A DNA stretch of 64,000 bases, from NCBI GenBank assembly GCA_015056155.1, contig SVGU01000001.1:31961-95960 (forward strand), read 5' to 3'. Under the pieces are notes generated by a model, which did no database searches, was not told the DNA's origin, and was given only the letters and a program-made list of their open reading frames with translations. The translations under genes were made by a program, and so were the position numbers. The stretch comes from Clostridiales bacterium (GTDB lineage: Bacteria > Bacillota > Clostridia > Christensenellales > Aristaeellaceae). Shown here in pieces: positions 16,826 to 26,000 of the stretch (position 1 is the first letter of the stretch; each line of letters starts with the position of its first letter).

Positions 16826-17770
16826 ATGATGGAGAAGAATGCGAAAATCTACGTCGCCGGCCACCGCGGCATGGTGGGCAGCGCCATCGTCCGCGAGCTG
16901 AACCGGCAGGGCTATACCAACATCATCACCCGCACCCACGCGGAGCTGGACCTGACCCGCCAGGACCAGGTGGAGGCCTTCTTCGCGGCGGAAAAGCCGG
17001 AGTACGTTTTCCTCGCCGCGGCCAAGGTCGGCGGCATCGTCGCCAACCAGAGCGCGCTGGCGGACTTCATGTATGACAACATGATGCTGGAGATGAACGT
17101 GATCCACGCCGCGTGGAAGAACGGCTGCAAAAAGCTGGAGTTCCTCGGCTCCTCCTGCATCTACCCGCGCCTTGCGCCCCAGCCCATGCCGGAAAGCTGC
17201 CTGCTGACCAGCGCGCTGGAGCCCACCAACGAGGCCTATGCGCTGGCGAAGATCAGCGGCCTGAAGTACTGCGAGTACCTCAACCGCCAGTACGGCACGG
17301 ACTACATCAGCCTCATGCCCACCAACCTCTACGGCCCCAACGACAACTACCACCCCACCCACAGCCACGTCCTGCCCGCGCTCATCCGCCGCTTCCATGA
17401 GGCGAAGGAGAACGGCCTGACCACCGTCACCTGCTGGGGCGACGGCAGCCCTCTGCGCGAGTTCCTCTACGTGGACGACCTGGCGAACCTGTGCGTGTTC
17501 CTGATGAACAACTACTCCGGGAACGAGACCGTCAACGCGGGCACGGGCAAGGAAGTGACCATCAAGGAGCTGACGGAGATCGTGGCGAAGGTCGTGGGCT
17601 ACGAGGGCGAGATCCTCTGGGACGCCACCAAGCCCAACGGCACGCCCCGCAAGCTCCTGGACGTGAGCAAGGCCGAGAAGCTCGGCTGGAAGTACCGGAC
17701 CGAGCTGGAGGACGGCGTGCGCCTGGCCTACGAGGACTTCCTGAACAATCCCATGCGTGCGGAGCGGTAA
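16826..17770 (+). CDS. fcl: GDP-L-fucose synthase
   Basis: The 314-residue SDR enzyme has the NADP loop [12 protein letters not shown], the conserved AAAKVGGI, the SSCIYP motif and YALAKISG, which holds the catalytic Tyr and Lys. It epimerises GDP-4-keto-6-deoxymannose at C3 and C5 and reduces C4 with NADPH to give GDP-L-fucose. The start follows GAGAGGCGAC, 16 bases after gmd, and the two act in sequence. Together with manC downstream and the fucokinase-like fragment at the left edge, it points to a fucosylated surface glycan. Confidence 0.97.
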   Translation: MMEKNAKIYVAGHRGMVGSAIVRELNRQGYTNIITRTHAELDLTRQDQVEAFFAAEKPEYVFLAAAKVGGIVANQSALADFMYDNMMLEMNVIHAAWKNGCKKLEFLGSSCIYPRLAPQPMPESCLLTSALEPTNEAYALAKISGLKYCEYLNRQYGTDYISLMPTNLYGPNDNYHPTHSHVLPALIRRFHEAKENGLTTVTCWGDGSPLREFLYVDDLANLCVFLMNNYSGNETVNAGTGKEVTIKELTEIVAKVVGYEGEILWDATKPNGTPRKLLDVSKAEKLGWKYRTELEDGVRLAYEDFLNNPMRAER

Positions 17771-17792
17771 GCGCCGCAGAAAGGGGCATCTC

Positions 17793-19127
17793 ATGCATTT
17801 CATCCTGCTCTCCGGCGGTTCCGGCAAGCGCCTCTGGCCGCTGTCCAACGATATCCGCTCCAAGCAGTTCATCAAGATCTTCCGCCGGGAGGACGGCGAA
17901 TACGAGTCCATGGTGCAGCGGGTCTATCGTCAGATCCGCGAGGTGGACCCCGACGCGACAGTGACCATCGCCACCTCCAAGACGCAGGTGAGCGCCATCC
18001 GCAACCAGCTGGGCGAGGAGGTCGGCGTGTGCGTGGAGCCGGCGCGCCGGGATACCTTCCCGGCCATCGCGCTGGCGGCGGCGTACCTGCATGACGTCAA
18101 GGGCGTGGACGAGAACGAGGCGGTCGTGGTCTGCCCGGTCGACCCCTATGTGGAGCGCGGCTACTTCGAGACCCTCGCCCGGATGCACAGCCTCGCGGAG
18201 GCGGGCGGCGCGAACCTCGTCCTCATGGGCATCGAGCCCACCTACCCCAGCGAGAAGTACGGCTACATCATCCCCAAGGACAAGGCAGACGTCAGCCGGG
18301 TGGACTGCTTCAAGGAGAAGCCCGATGCAGCCACCGCGGCGGACTACATCCGTCAGGGCGCGCTGTGGAACGGTGGCGTGTTCGCCTTCCGCCTCAGCCA
18401 TGTCCTGAACACCGCCCATCAGCTGATCGACTTCACCGGCTACAACGACCTGCTGGCGCAGTACGAGACGGTCACGAAGATCTCCTTCGACTACGCGGTG
18501 GTGGAGAAGGAAAAGGATATCGCCGTCCTGCGCTACAACGGCCAGTGGGCGGACCTGGGCACCTGGAACACCCTGACCGAGGCGATGGTGGAGAACACCG
18601 TGGGCGACGTGCGCATGAACGACCGGTGCGAGAACGTCCACGTCCTCAACGACCTGAACGTCCCGGTGCTGTGCATGGGCCTGAAAAACGTGATCGTCTC
18701 TGCCAGCCCCGAGGGCATCCTCGTGTCCGACAAGGAGCAGTCCAGCTACATCAAGCCCTTCGTGGACGACATCCACCAGCAGGTGATGTTCGCCGAGAAG
18801 AGCTGGGGCAGCTTCAACGTCCTGGACGTGCAGCAGGACGGCCTGACCATCCGCATCACCCTGCTGCCCGGCCACCGCCTGCACTACCACAGCCACGAGC
18901 ACCGCGACGAAACGTGGACAGTCATCAGCGGCGAGGGCATCGCCGTGGTGGACGATGCGGAGATCTCCCTGCGCCCCGGCACGATGGTGCGCCTGCCCGC
19001 CGGCTGCCGCCACACCCTCATCGCCCGGACGGAGATGAAGGTGATCGAGGTTCAGATCGGCGAGAACATCTCCGCTGCCGACAAGCACAAGTACTCGCTG
19101 GAAAAGCGGTACGGTAAGCATATGTAA
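17793..19127 (+). CDS. manC: Mannose-1-phosphate guanylyltransferase with C-terminal cupin domain
   Basis: The 444-residue protein has an N-terminal nucleotidyltransferase domain with LLSGGSGKRLWPLSND, the activator loop of GDP-mannose pyrophosphorylases, and VVCPVDPYVERGYFE. Around residues 345-435 lies a cupin of the type II phosphomannose isomerase class (PGHRLHYHSHEHRDETW). It joins GTP and mannose-1-phosphate to GDP-mannose, the Gmd substrate, and may also isomerise fructose-6-phosphate. ATG at 17793 follows AAAGGGG. A phosphomannomutase is not seen in the window and must lie elsewhere. A strong terminator follows. Confidence 0.94.
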   Translation: MHFILLSGGSGKRLWPLSNDIRSKQFIKIFRREDGEYESMVQRVYRQIREVDPDATVTIATSKTQVSAIRNQLGEEVGVCVEPARRDTFPAIALAAAYLHDVKGVDENEAVVVCPVDPYVERGYFETLARMHSLAEAGGANLVLMGIEPTYPSEKYGYIIPKDKADVSRVDCFKEKPDAATAADYIRQGALWNGGVFAFRLSHVLNTAHQLIDFTGYNDLLAQYETVTKISFDYAVVEKEKDIAVLRYNGQWADLGTWNTLTEAMVENTVGDVRMNDRCENVHVLNDLNVPVLCMGLKNVIVSASPEGILVSDKEQSSYIKPFVDDIHQQVMFAEKSWGSFNVLDVQQDGLTIRITLLPGHRLHYHSHEHRDETWTVISGEGIAVVDDAEISLRPGTMVRLPAGCRHTLIARTEMKVIEVQIGENISAADKHKYSLEKRYGKHM

Positions 19128-19131
19128 ACCC

Positions 19132-19175
19132 GGGACCAGCCGTTTTTTTCATGCAGGGCGGCTGGCCCTTTTTTG
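19132..19175 (+). terminator. Terminator of the gmd-fcl-manC operon
   Basis: GGGACCAGCCG pairs with CGGCTGGCCC, followed by TTTTTT. The loop is 16 bases. Confidence 0.9.
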
Positions 19176-19188
19176 TCTCGGCGTGCAC

Positions 19189-19218
19189 TTGAAAACCGGG
19201 GCGGGGATGTGGTATGAT
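19189..19218 (+). promoter_or_regulatory. Promoter of the nucleotidyltransferase-family gene
   Basis: TTGAAA, 18 bases and an extended -10 TGGTATGAT, about 35 bases upstream of the start codon. Confidence 0.75.
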
Positions 19219-19253
19219 ATGCGCGTAAGCTGATCTGAAAGGTTGTGTATGGA

Positions 19254-20363
19254 ATGAATGAGGTGTACGGGAGTCTGCTGGCGCACCTCGCGCAGACGCT
19301 CTTCGGCGTACCGACGGAAGCGAAGGTCACGGACGAGGTGCTGCGGGAGGCGAGGCGGCATACGGTCCTGTCCCTGATGCCGATCACGGAATCGCAGGTG
19401 TTCTGGAAGATCATTTCGCAGAACACCAGAATGCGCGTGGAGCACCGCAAGGTGCATGATCTGATGACGCGCCTGGGGATTCCCTATGCGACGCTCAAGG
19501 GCGTCACCTCTGCGCGGTACTATCCGGAGCCTGTCCGGCGGCAGCTGGGCGATGTGGATCTGATCGTCAAGCCGGCGGACTTCGAGCGCGCCTTTGAGCT
19601 GCTGGAGAAGGACGGGCATCATGGCGTGCGGGAGATGCAGGAGCATCATGTGCGCTACGACGAGGGGCCCGCAGGCTGGGAGCTCCACTGGCGTGCGCCG
19701 GGCTTTCCGGAAAACCACGAGATCGAGCGGTATGTGGATGAGATGGTCGATAATGCCCGGGAGTATGAGGGCTGCATGTGCCTGTCGGACTTCCATCATG
19801 GCCTGATCCTCCTAACGCACAGCGCCTATCACTGGATCAACGCGGGCTTCAATCTGCGCGCGGTCTGCGACTGGGCGGTGTTCTATTCCCACTTCCCGGA
19901 GGACGAGTTCACCGGGATGTTTGAGGAGACGCTCAGGCGGCTGGGGCTGTGGAAGTATGCGCAGTACCTGACGGCGCTCTGCATCCGCTACCTGAAGGCG
20001 CCGGAAAGGGCGTTCGTCGGCGAGCAGGATGAGGCCTTCCTGGAGGCGCTGATGGAGGATATTCTGATCCCGGACAGCGAGCGGATCAATCAGGCGAAGC
20101 TGCTGATGGATGAGGGCAGCATGACGGTGGACGATACCGGCATGGTCCGCCGGTTCTTCATCATCCTGTCCCGCAAGGCGTGCCTGGTCTGGCCGGCGTG
20201 CGAGAAGTACAGGATCCTCCTGCCCTTCGGCATGATCGCGCATCTGGTGAAATACGCCGTCAAGGTCGTGAAGGGAAAGAAACCCAAGGTGCATCTCGGA
20301 CAAATGGTCACCGGCGCGAAGAAGAGGAAGTCGCTCTATCAGCGCTTTGAGCTGTTCAGATAA
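19254..20363 (+). CDS. Nucleotidyltransferase-family protein of polysaccharide loci (NTP_transf_5-like)
   Basis: The 369-residue protein carries RRQLGDVDLIVKPADFERAFELLEK, which resembles the G-D-x-D-L core of the nucleotidyltransferase fold found in the family of uncharacterised proteins common in exopolysaccharide clusters. A histidine-rich segment (EHHVRYDEGPAGWELHWR) follows, and the C-terminal half is helical. The molecular function is not established; such proteins may transfer a nucleotide or sugar phosphate. ATG at 19254 is preferred over the ORF-track GTG because GAAAGG lies 11 bases upstream. It has its own promoter and terminator, so it is a single transcription unit. Confidence 0.7.
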   Translation: MNEVYGSLLAHLAQTLFGVPTEAKVTDEVLREARRHTVLSLMPITESQVFWKIISQNTRMRVEHRKVHDLMTRLGIPYATLKGVTSARYYPEPVRRQLGDVDLIVKPADFERAFELLEKDGHHGVREMQEHHVRYDEGPAGWELHWRAPGFPENHEIERYVDEMVDNAREYEGCMCLSDFHHGLILLTHSAYHWINAGFNLRAVCDWAVFYSHFPEDEFTGMFEETLRRLGLWKYAQYLTALCIRYLKAPERAFVGEQDEAFLEALMEDILIPDSERINQAKLLMDEGSMTVDDTGMVRRFFIILSRKACLVWPACEKYRILLPFGMIAHLVKYAVKVVKGKKPKVHLGQMVTGAKKRKSLYQRFELFR

Positions 20364-20378
20364 TCGCATATCGCACAG

Positions 20379-20428
20379 ACCCGGCGTCCGAAGTCGCACC
20401 CCGCGATGACGACGCCGGGTTTCTTCCT
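20379..20428 (+). terminator. Terminator after the nucleotidyltransferase-family gene
   Basis: ACCCGGCGTC and GACGCCGGGT form a 10-bp perfect stem followed by TTCTTCCT. Confidence 0.85.
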
Positions 20429-20494
20429 GTTCCGGCGGATGAACGCTGTCCCTGCTGGACAAAGTAGCCATGATGAAAGCGAGGGATCAGCATC

Positions 20495-22636
20495 ATGGCG
20501 AAAAAGCACCGTGAGATCCTGGCGCCCCTGAGCGGACAGGCCGTTCCGCTGGGAGAGGTGCCGGATGAAGTGTTCTCCCGGGAGGTCATGGGCGGCGGCG
20601 CGGCGATCCTCCCGGCGGACGGGCGGCTCGTCAGCCCAGTGGACGGCGTGGTCTCCGCCGTTGCGGAAACCGGTCATGCTTACGGCTTCACGACGGACGA
20701 CGGTCTGGAGCTGCTGGTGCATGTGGGGCTGGACACGGTGGACATGCGGGGCGAGGGCTTCCGGCCCTGCGTCCGGACGGGCGACAGGGTGCGCGCGGGC
20801 GAAACGGTGGCGCAGATCGACCTGGCGCTGCTGCGGAAGAGCGGGCGGAATGCGGTCACGCCGGTCGTGGTGTGCGGCGGCGCGGAAGGCTGCCGGATCA
20901 TCCCGGCGCAGGGGCCGGTCCGGGCAGGGAAGGACGCACTCCTCACCCTGGCGGAGGACGCTGTGCCGTCAGCGCAGAACGTCCCCGTGCGACGCAGGCC
21001 GGTGGTCAGCTTTGACCTGCTGCAGAAGCTGGGCAAGGTGCTCATGACGGTCATCGCCGTGATGCCGGCGGCGGGTCTGGTGCTGTCCGTCGGCAAGCTG
21101 ATCCAGATGGCGGGTGCGGCGCTTCCGGCTGTCGTGACCGTCGGCGCGGTGATGGAGCAGATCGGCTGGGCCATCATCGGCAACCTGCATCTGCTGTTCG
21201 CCGCGGCCATTGGCGGCAGCTGGGCGAAGGACCGGGCGGGCGGCGCCTTCGCGGCGATCCTCGCCTTCGTACTCATCAACTGCATCACCGGCGCGGTGTT
21301 CGGCGTGACGGGCGATATGCTGTCGTCGGCGGAGGCGGTGACGCATTCCGTGTTCGGGCAGGAGATGCGCGTCACGGATTACTTCACGGAGGTGCTGGGG
21401 CGGCCGGCGCTGAACATGGGCGTGTTCGTGGGCATCATCTCCGGCTTCCTCGGCGGCATGGTGTATAACCGGTATTACAGCTTCCGCCGCCTGCCGGATG
21501 CGCTGGCGTTCTTCAACGGCAAGCGCTTCGTGCCGCTGATGGTGATCGTGTATTCGGCGGCGGCGTCGCTGCTGCTGGCGGTGGTCTGGCCGGTGATCCA
21601 GTCGGGGATCAATGCCTTCGGCGTGTGGATCGCGGGCTCGGCCGATACTGCGCCGGTGCTGGCGCCCTTCATTTACGGCACGCTGGAGCGCCTGCTGCTG
21701 CCCTTCGGACTGCACCACATGCTCACCATCCCCATGAACTACACCTCCTTCGGCGGGGAGTACCTCATCCAGACGGGCGCGGCGGCGGGGACGGTGGTCT
21801 ACGGGCAGGATCCGTTGTGGCTGGCGTGGGTGACGGATCTGATCAACCTGCGCAGCGCGGGCGACGCGGCCACGGCGCAGCGGCTGATGCAGATGGTGGT
21901 GCCGGCAAGGTTCAAGGTCGGGCAGATGATCGGCTCCGGCGGCCTCCTGCTGGGCTTCGGGCTGGCGATGTACCGCCGGGTCGAAAAGCCGCGCCGCCGG
22001 GCATACCGGTCCATGTTCGTGTCCACGGCGCTGGCGGTGTTCCTGACCGGCGTGACGGAACCGATCGAGTTCATGTTCATGTTCTGCGCGCTGCCGCTGT
22101 ACATCGTGTATGCGCTGCTGCAGGGCTGTGCCTTCGCGCTGGCGGGGGTGGTGGATCTGCGGCTGCACGCCTTCGGCAGCCTGGAGCTCCTGACCCGCGT
22201 GCCCATGAGCCTGCAGGCGGGGCTGGGCGGGGACATCGTCCGCTTTGTCATCGCCTGCGCCGCGTTCTTCGTGATCGGCTATGCGGTGGCCTACTGGATG
22301 ATCGGCCGCTTCCGGTATGCCACGCCCGGACGGCTGGGAAACTACAATGACGACAGCGCGCAGGAGTCTGCCGGAGCGCCCCGGACGGCGGAGGCAGGCG
22401 AACCCTCGCAGGCGGAGCGCATCATTGCGCTGCTGGGCGGCCGGGAGAATATCGTGCTGGTGGACGCCTGCATGACGCGGCTGCGCGTGACCGTCCGGGA
22501 TGCGGAGAAGGTCGCGGATGCGGCGGCGTGGCGCGCGGAGGGCGCGATGAGCCTGCTCGTCAAGGGAAACGGCATCCAGGCGGTCTACGGCCCCAAAGCG
22601 GACGTATTGAAATCGGACGTGAACGACATCCTGTGA
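20495..22636 (+). CDS. PTS glucose-family permease, single chain with IIA-IIC-IIB order
   Basis: The 713-residue protein joins three PTS modules. Residues 1-155 are a IIA-Glc domain with GHAYGFTTDDGLELLVHVG, whose second His is the phosphorylation site. Residues 165-615 are the IIC membrane channel of the glucose/N-acetylglucosamine superfamily (YNRYYSFRRLPDALAFFNGKR, LHHMLTIPMNY, TGVTEPIEF). Residues 635-713 are IIB, with the phosphorylated Cys in VDACMTRLRVTV. It takes up and phosphorylates a hexose or aminosugar at the membrane. The usual order in this family is C-B-A, so IIA at the N-terminus is unusual. No antiterminator gene is adjacent. The exact sugar cannot be decided. Confidence 0.92.
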   Translation: MAKKHREILAPLSGQAVPLGEVPDEVFSREVMGGGAAILPADGRLVSPVDGVVSAVAETGHAYGFTTDDGLELLVHVGLDTVDMRGEGFRPCVRTGDRVRAGETVAQIDLALLRKSGRNAVTPVVVCGGAEGCRIIPAQGPVRAGKDALLTLAEDAVPSAQNVPVRRRPVVSFDLLQKLGKVLMTVIAVMPAAGLVLSVGKLIQMAGAALPAVVTVGAVMEQIGWAIIGNLHLLFAAAIGGSWAKDRAGGAFAAILAFVLINCITGAVFGVTGDMLSSAEAVTHSVFGQEMRVTDYFTEVLGRPALNMGVFVGIISGFLGGMVYNRYYSFRRLPDALAFFNGKRFVPLMVIVYSAAASLLLAVVWPVIQSGINAFGVWIAGSADTAPVLAPFIYGTLERLLLPFGLHHMLTIPMNYTSFGGEYLIQTGAAAGTVVYGQDPLWLAWVTDLINLRSAGDAATAQRLMQMVVPARFKVGQMIGSGGLLLGFGLAMYRRVEKPRRRAYRSMFVSTALAVFLTGVTEPIEFMFMFCALPLYIVYALLQGCAFALAGVVDLRLHAFGSLELLTRVPMSLQAGLGGDIVRFVIACAAFFVIGYAVAYWMIGRFRYATPGRLGNYNDDSAQESAGAPRTAEAGEPSQAERIIALLGGRENIVLVDACMTRLRVTVRDAEKVADAAAWRAEGAMSLLVKGNGIQAVYGPKADVLKSDVNDIL

Positions 22637-22695
22637 TCCGCCGGGAGCTGTCGGGTCCCTGCCGCTGCACGCGCATCCCGCTATACATTCCCCGA

Positions 22696-22724
22696 TTGCG
22701 CTTTTCCTCCGCTGCTGGTATAAT
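22696..22724 (+). promoter_or_regulatory. Distal promoter of the putative glycosidase operon
   Basis: TTGCGC, 17 bases and the extended -10 TGGTATAAT, about 110 bases before the start codon. Confidence 0.6.
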
Positions 22725-22748
22725 GGACAGGTCGCAGGCGAGATTATC

Positions 22749-22778
22749 GTTGCATTTGCAACCAGTTTGTGATATGAT
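22749..22778 (+). promoter_or_regulatory. Proximal promoter with a TTGCA dyad
   Basis: TTGCAT, 17 bases and TATGAT form a second promoter for the glycosidase gene. Its -35 lies inside the inverted repeat GTTGC-ATTT-GCAAC. Similar TTGCA elements stand before the RpiR-type gene. Confidence 0.6.
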
Positions 22779-22838
22779 ACCCATGACGGCGCACAGGCGC
22801 CCCAATTGTTCTGACAATGAAACATCGGAGGAGACAGC

Positions 22839-24596
22839 ATGGGTAACTATCGCAATTTCAAACTTGTCGTGTATTTTGTGGCGGGCGGCGTGAAACGGGC
22901 GACCCGCGAGCAGCTGGAACAGGACCTTGCTTTCTTCGGCCGGCATATGCGGCTGGACAAGGTGTATCTGGAGCCTTATCGGGATGAATTTGCCGGCGAG
23001 GAGCAGTTCGACCTGTGCAAGGCGGTCTTCGAGGAGCACGGCGTGGAGGTATCCGGCGGCATCACGACCACGTATCCCACCCTGCCCGGCGACGACCGGC
23101 AGCGCATGTTCAACACCTTCTGCTACAACGATGAGAAGATGCTGGAGCAGCTGCGCGAGGTGAGCGCCTTCCTCGGCGGCAAGGTGAAGGAATTCATCAT
23201 CGACGACTTCTATTTCACCAACTGCACGTGCGAAAAGTGCCGCGCGGGCCGCGACGCGTTCAATGCCGCGCACGGCATCGCGGACGGCAGCTGGGAGCGG
23301 TACCGCCTGGACCTGATGCAGCGCGTCAGCCGGGAGTATATGATCGCCCCGGCGAAGGCCGTCAACCCGGACTGCTCCATCACCATCAAGTACCCCAACT
23401 GGGCGGAGAGCTATCAGGAGACCGGCTACAATCCCGCGGAGCAGCGCACCGTCTTCGACAACCTCTACACCGGCACCGAGACCCGCGACCCGGTCACTAC
23501 CGACCAGCATCTGCCGCGCTACCTGAGCTACTCGCTGATGACCTATTTCGAGAACATGTGGCCTGGGCACAACGGCGGCGGCTGGTTCGATCCCTTTGAC
23601 ATGCACATCACCGAGCACTATCTGGAGCAGGCCTACCTGACGGCCTTCTCCAAGCCGAAGGAGCTGATGATGTTCTGCTTCCAGGCGCTGGCGAACACGA
23701 TGAACGTGCCCGCCCTCGGCTTCCAGCTGGACCGGCTGGATGCGGTGCTGGACCACTGCGGCGCGCCGGTGGGCGTCGCCTGCTATCTGCCGGACAACTG
23801 TCAGGGCGAGGACAACGTGCAGGACTTCCTGGGCATGGTGGGTCTGCCGGTCGTGTGCACGCCGTATTTCCCGGAGGACGCGAAGGCGGTCCTCCTGACC
23901 CGCTCCTCCGCCTGCGACTCCGATGTGGTGGAGAAGCTGGAGCGCTATGTCGCTGCGGGCGGCCGCGCGCTGGTCACCCACGGCTTCGTGGAGGCGACGA
24001 TGGACCGCGGCATCCAGCGCATGACCTCCATCCGCTTTGCCGGACGTAAGGTCCTCGCGCAGGACTTCCTCGTCGAGCAGGCGGATTCCCGCATGCACGG
24101 CCGTCTGCTGACCTATCCCCACGGGGAGAAGGCCGTCCTCGTCACCGTGCCGGAGCACCGCAACAACAGCAGCTGGGCGCTCATCAAGACCCGCGTGGGT
24201 CAGGAGAGCTACGGCATGCTCCTGCGGGACACCTACGGCAAGGGCGAGATGCTGACGCTGGCGGTGCCGGATTCCTTCAGCGACCTGTACCATCTGCCGG
24301 TGGATGTGCTGTCGCGCCTGCGCGCTGCCTTCCCGGTGAACGGCGTGCATCTGGAGTGCGAAGCCCTCATCAGCATGTTCGCCTATGACAACGACACCTT
24401 CATCCTCTATCCCTACGTGGACGAGGGCACGCAGCCCAGCCTTGGCCGCATCCATATCGCCGGTCAGGTGAAGGAGCTGGCGCTGCCCGTCTCCTGCAGG
24501 AGCGTGAAGCCCCTGTATCGGACGGAACGGGAGACCGTATTCGAATTCCGCGCCATGCCCGGGCAGTATGTGCTCTACCGCATCGTGCGCGAATAA
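22839..24596 (+). CDS. Uncharacterised protein, probable TIM-barrel glycoside hydrolase-like enzyme
   Basis: I do not recognise this 585-residue protein. Residues 5-300 alternate strands and helices as in a TIM barrel (KEFIIDDFYFTNCTCEKC, with Asp residues and a C-x-C-x2-C cluster; then ITIKYPNWAE). Residues 315-430 look like a flavodoxin or amidotransferase-like domain (GVACYLPDN, RALVTHGF), and the end is beta-rich. That three-part plan resembles GH42-like hydrolases, but no catalytic pair can be assigned. There is no signal peptide, so it acts in the cytoplasm. It begins with GGAGGAG and sits just before a GH10 xylanase, which suggests a role in plant-glycan breakdown. Confidence 0.6.
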   Translation: MGNYRNFKLVVYFVAGGVKRATREQLEQDLAFFGRHMRLDKVYLEPYRDEFAGEEQFDLCKAVFEEHGVEVSGGITTTYPTLPGDDRQRMFNTFCYNDEKMLEQLREVSAFLGGKVKEFIIDDFYFTNCTCEKCRAGRDAFNAAHGIADGSWERYRLDLMQRVSREYMIAPAKAVNPDCSITIKYPNWAESYQETGYNPAEQRTVFDNLYTGTETRDPVTTDQHLPRYLSYSLMTYFENMWPGHNGGGWFDPFDMHITEHYLEQAYLTAFSKPKELMMFCFQALANTMNVPALGFQLDRLDAVLDHCGAPVGVACYLPDNCQGEDNVQDFLGMVGLPVVCTPYFPEDAKAVLLTRSSACDSDVVEKLERYVAAGGRALVTHGFVEATMDRGIQRMTSIRFAGRKVLAQDFLVEQADSRMHGRLLTYPHGEKAVLVTVPEHRNNSSWALIKTRVGQESYGMLLRDTYGKGEMLTLAVPDSFSDLYHLPVDVLSRLRAAFPVNGVHLECEALISMFAYDNDTFILYPYVDEGTQPSLGRIHIAGQVKELALPVSCRSVKPLYRTERETVFEFRAMPGQYVLYRIVRE

Positions 24597-24617
24597 ACGC
24601 AAAAGGAGGCGGCATTC

Positions 24618-25853
24618 ATGGACCGCTACGCACACCGCAAATCCACCTGCCGGATCCGTCTGGTGGAGGGCGACGGAACGCCCTTTGCCGGCCGCAAGGT
24701 CACGGTGGAGCTGAAAAAGCATGAATTCAAGTTTGGCTGCAACATCTTCTGGCTCAGCGCGATGCTGGACCCGGCCGTTCCGACGGAGCACCGGGCAAAG
24801 CTGGAGAAGATGTGGGAGAGCTGGTCGGCGCTGTTCAACTTCGGCACCCTGCCTTTCTATCAGGGTCAGTACGAGCGGACCGAGGGCGTGACCCGCGAGG
24901 AGAGCACCCTGCGCGCCGCCCGGTTCCTCAAGGAGAACAACGTGGACATGAAGGGCCACCCCCTGTGCTGGCACACCGTGTCCGCCAAGTGGCTGCTGGG
25001 CCGCGACAACAAGGACGTGCTGGAGAACCAGCTCAGCCGCATCTGCCGCGAGGTGACGGCCTTCAAGGATTACATCCACATGTGGGACGTGATCAACGAG
25101 GTGGTCATCATGCCCGTCTTCGACCGGGAGGACAACGCCATCACCCGCCTGTGCGCCGAGATGGGCCGGGTTCCGCTGGTCAAGGCGGTGTTCGATATGG
25201 CGCGCCGGATGGACCCGGACGCGACGCTCCTGCTCAACGACTTCAACACCAGCGACCGCTACCGCGAGCTGATCGCCGACTGTCTGGCGGCGGACGTGCC
25301 CATCGACGTGATCGGCATCCAGTCCCACCAGCATCAGGGCTTCTGGGGCCTGGAGAAGCTGCATGAGGTGCTGGAGCGCTTCGAGACCTTCGGGCTGCCG
25401 CTGCACTTCACCGAGAACACCTTCGTCTCCGGCGATCCCATCCCCCCGCACATCACCGACCTGAACGACTGGCGCGTGGACGAGTGGCCGACCACCCCTG
25501 CCGGCGAGGACCGTCAGGCGCGGGACCTGCTGAGCATGGTCGATACGCTCTTTGCCCACCCGAAGGTGGAGGCCTTCACCAACTGGGACTTCGCCGACGG
25601 CGCATGGCTGGGCGCGCCCTCGGGCCTGGTGCGCAAGGACGGCAGCCACAAGCCCGCCTACGACGCGCTTAAGCAGCGCATCACCCAGGACTGGCACACG
25701 AAGCTGACCCTCACGACGGACGAGAACGGCTACTGCGAAGTGACCGGCTTCCGCGGCGAATACGAGGCGGTCGTGGACGGCCTGATGGGTACCTTCACGC
25801 TGGACAAGTCCGGCGAGGACAAGACGGTGCTGCCCTGCTGGCTGGTGCTGTAA
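24618..25853 (+). CDS. GH10 endo-1,4-beta-xylanase, intracellular
   Basis: The 411-residue protein is a family 10 glycoside hydrolase. MKGHPLCWHT carries the conserved His of the active site, MWDVINEV carries the acid/base Glu near residue 161, LNDFN and IGIQSHQHQ follow, and LHFTEN carries the nucleophile Glu near residue 266. It cleaves beta-1,4-xylan or xylo-oligosaccharides. No signal peptide or anchor is visible, so it should act on imported oligosaccharides. After the barrel, about residues 340-411 form a small beta-rich tail. It starts 22 bases after the previous gene, with AAAAGGAGGC as ribosome binding site. Confidence 0.92.
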   Translation: MDRYAHRKSTCRIRLVEGDGTPFAGRKVTVELKKHEFKFGCNIFWLSAMLDPAVPTEHRAKLEKMWESWSALFNFGTLPFYQGQYERTEGVTREESTLRAARFLKENNVDMKGHPLCWHTVSAKWLLGRDNKDVLENQLSRICREVTAFKDYIHMWDVINEVVIMPVFDREDNAITRLCAEMGRVPLVKAVFDMARRMDPDATLLLNDFNTSDRYRELIADCLAADVPIDVIGIQSHQHQGFWGLEKLHEVLERFETFGLPLHFTENTFVSGDPIPPHITDLNDWRVDEWPTTPAGEDRQARDLLSMVDTLFAHPKVEAFTNWDFADGAWLGAPSGLVRKDGSHKPAYDALKQRITQDWHTKLTLTTDENGYCEVTGFRGEYEAVVDGLMGTFTLDKSGEDKTVLPCWLVL

Positions 25854-25864
25854 GACAACGGAAT

Positions 25865-25876
25865 GCAAATATTTGC
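25865..25876. promoter_or_regulatory. Perfect 12-bp palindrome, candidate operator
   Basis: GCAAATATTTGC follows the xylanase stop and lies about 70 bases upstream of the promoter of the next gene. It shares the TTGC/GCAA half-site with dyads near 22749 and 29425. Confidence 0.4.
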
Positions 25877-25905
25877 GGCGGATGGCGTGGCTGTCCGCCG
25901 CTTCT
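25875..25905 (+). terminator. Weak terminator after the xylanase
   Basis: GCGGCGGA pairs with TCCGCCGC and is followed by TTCT. The U-tract is short. Confidence 0.45.
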
Positions 25906-25942
25906 GCGTTGCCGTAAGGGCGTTTTCCATTGCAGAAAGCTG

Positions 25943-25971
25943 TTTTCATCCGGCACATCCTGTGCTATAAT
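25943..25971 (+). promoter_or_regulatory. Promoter of the small-protein/SGNH operon
   Basis: An extended -10 TGCTATAAT is preceded at 17 bases by TTTTCA. The start codon is about 30 bases further on. Confidence 0.6.
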
Positions 25972-26000
25972 GTCGATGAATCAACCGAAGGAGTCTGCCC

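Noticed and set aside
22560-25958. 1132-codon minus-strand frame opposite the glycosidase and xylanase genes
   Set aside because: Antisense shadow. The plus strand has clear catalytic motifs, and the minus frame has none.
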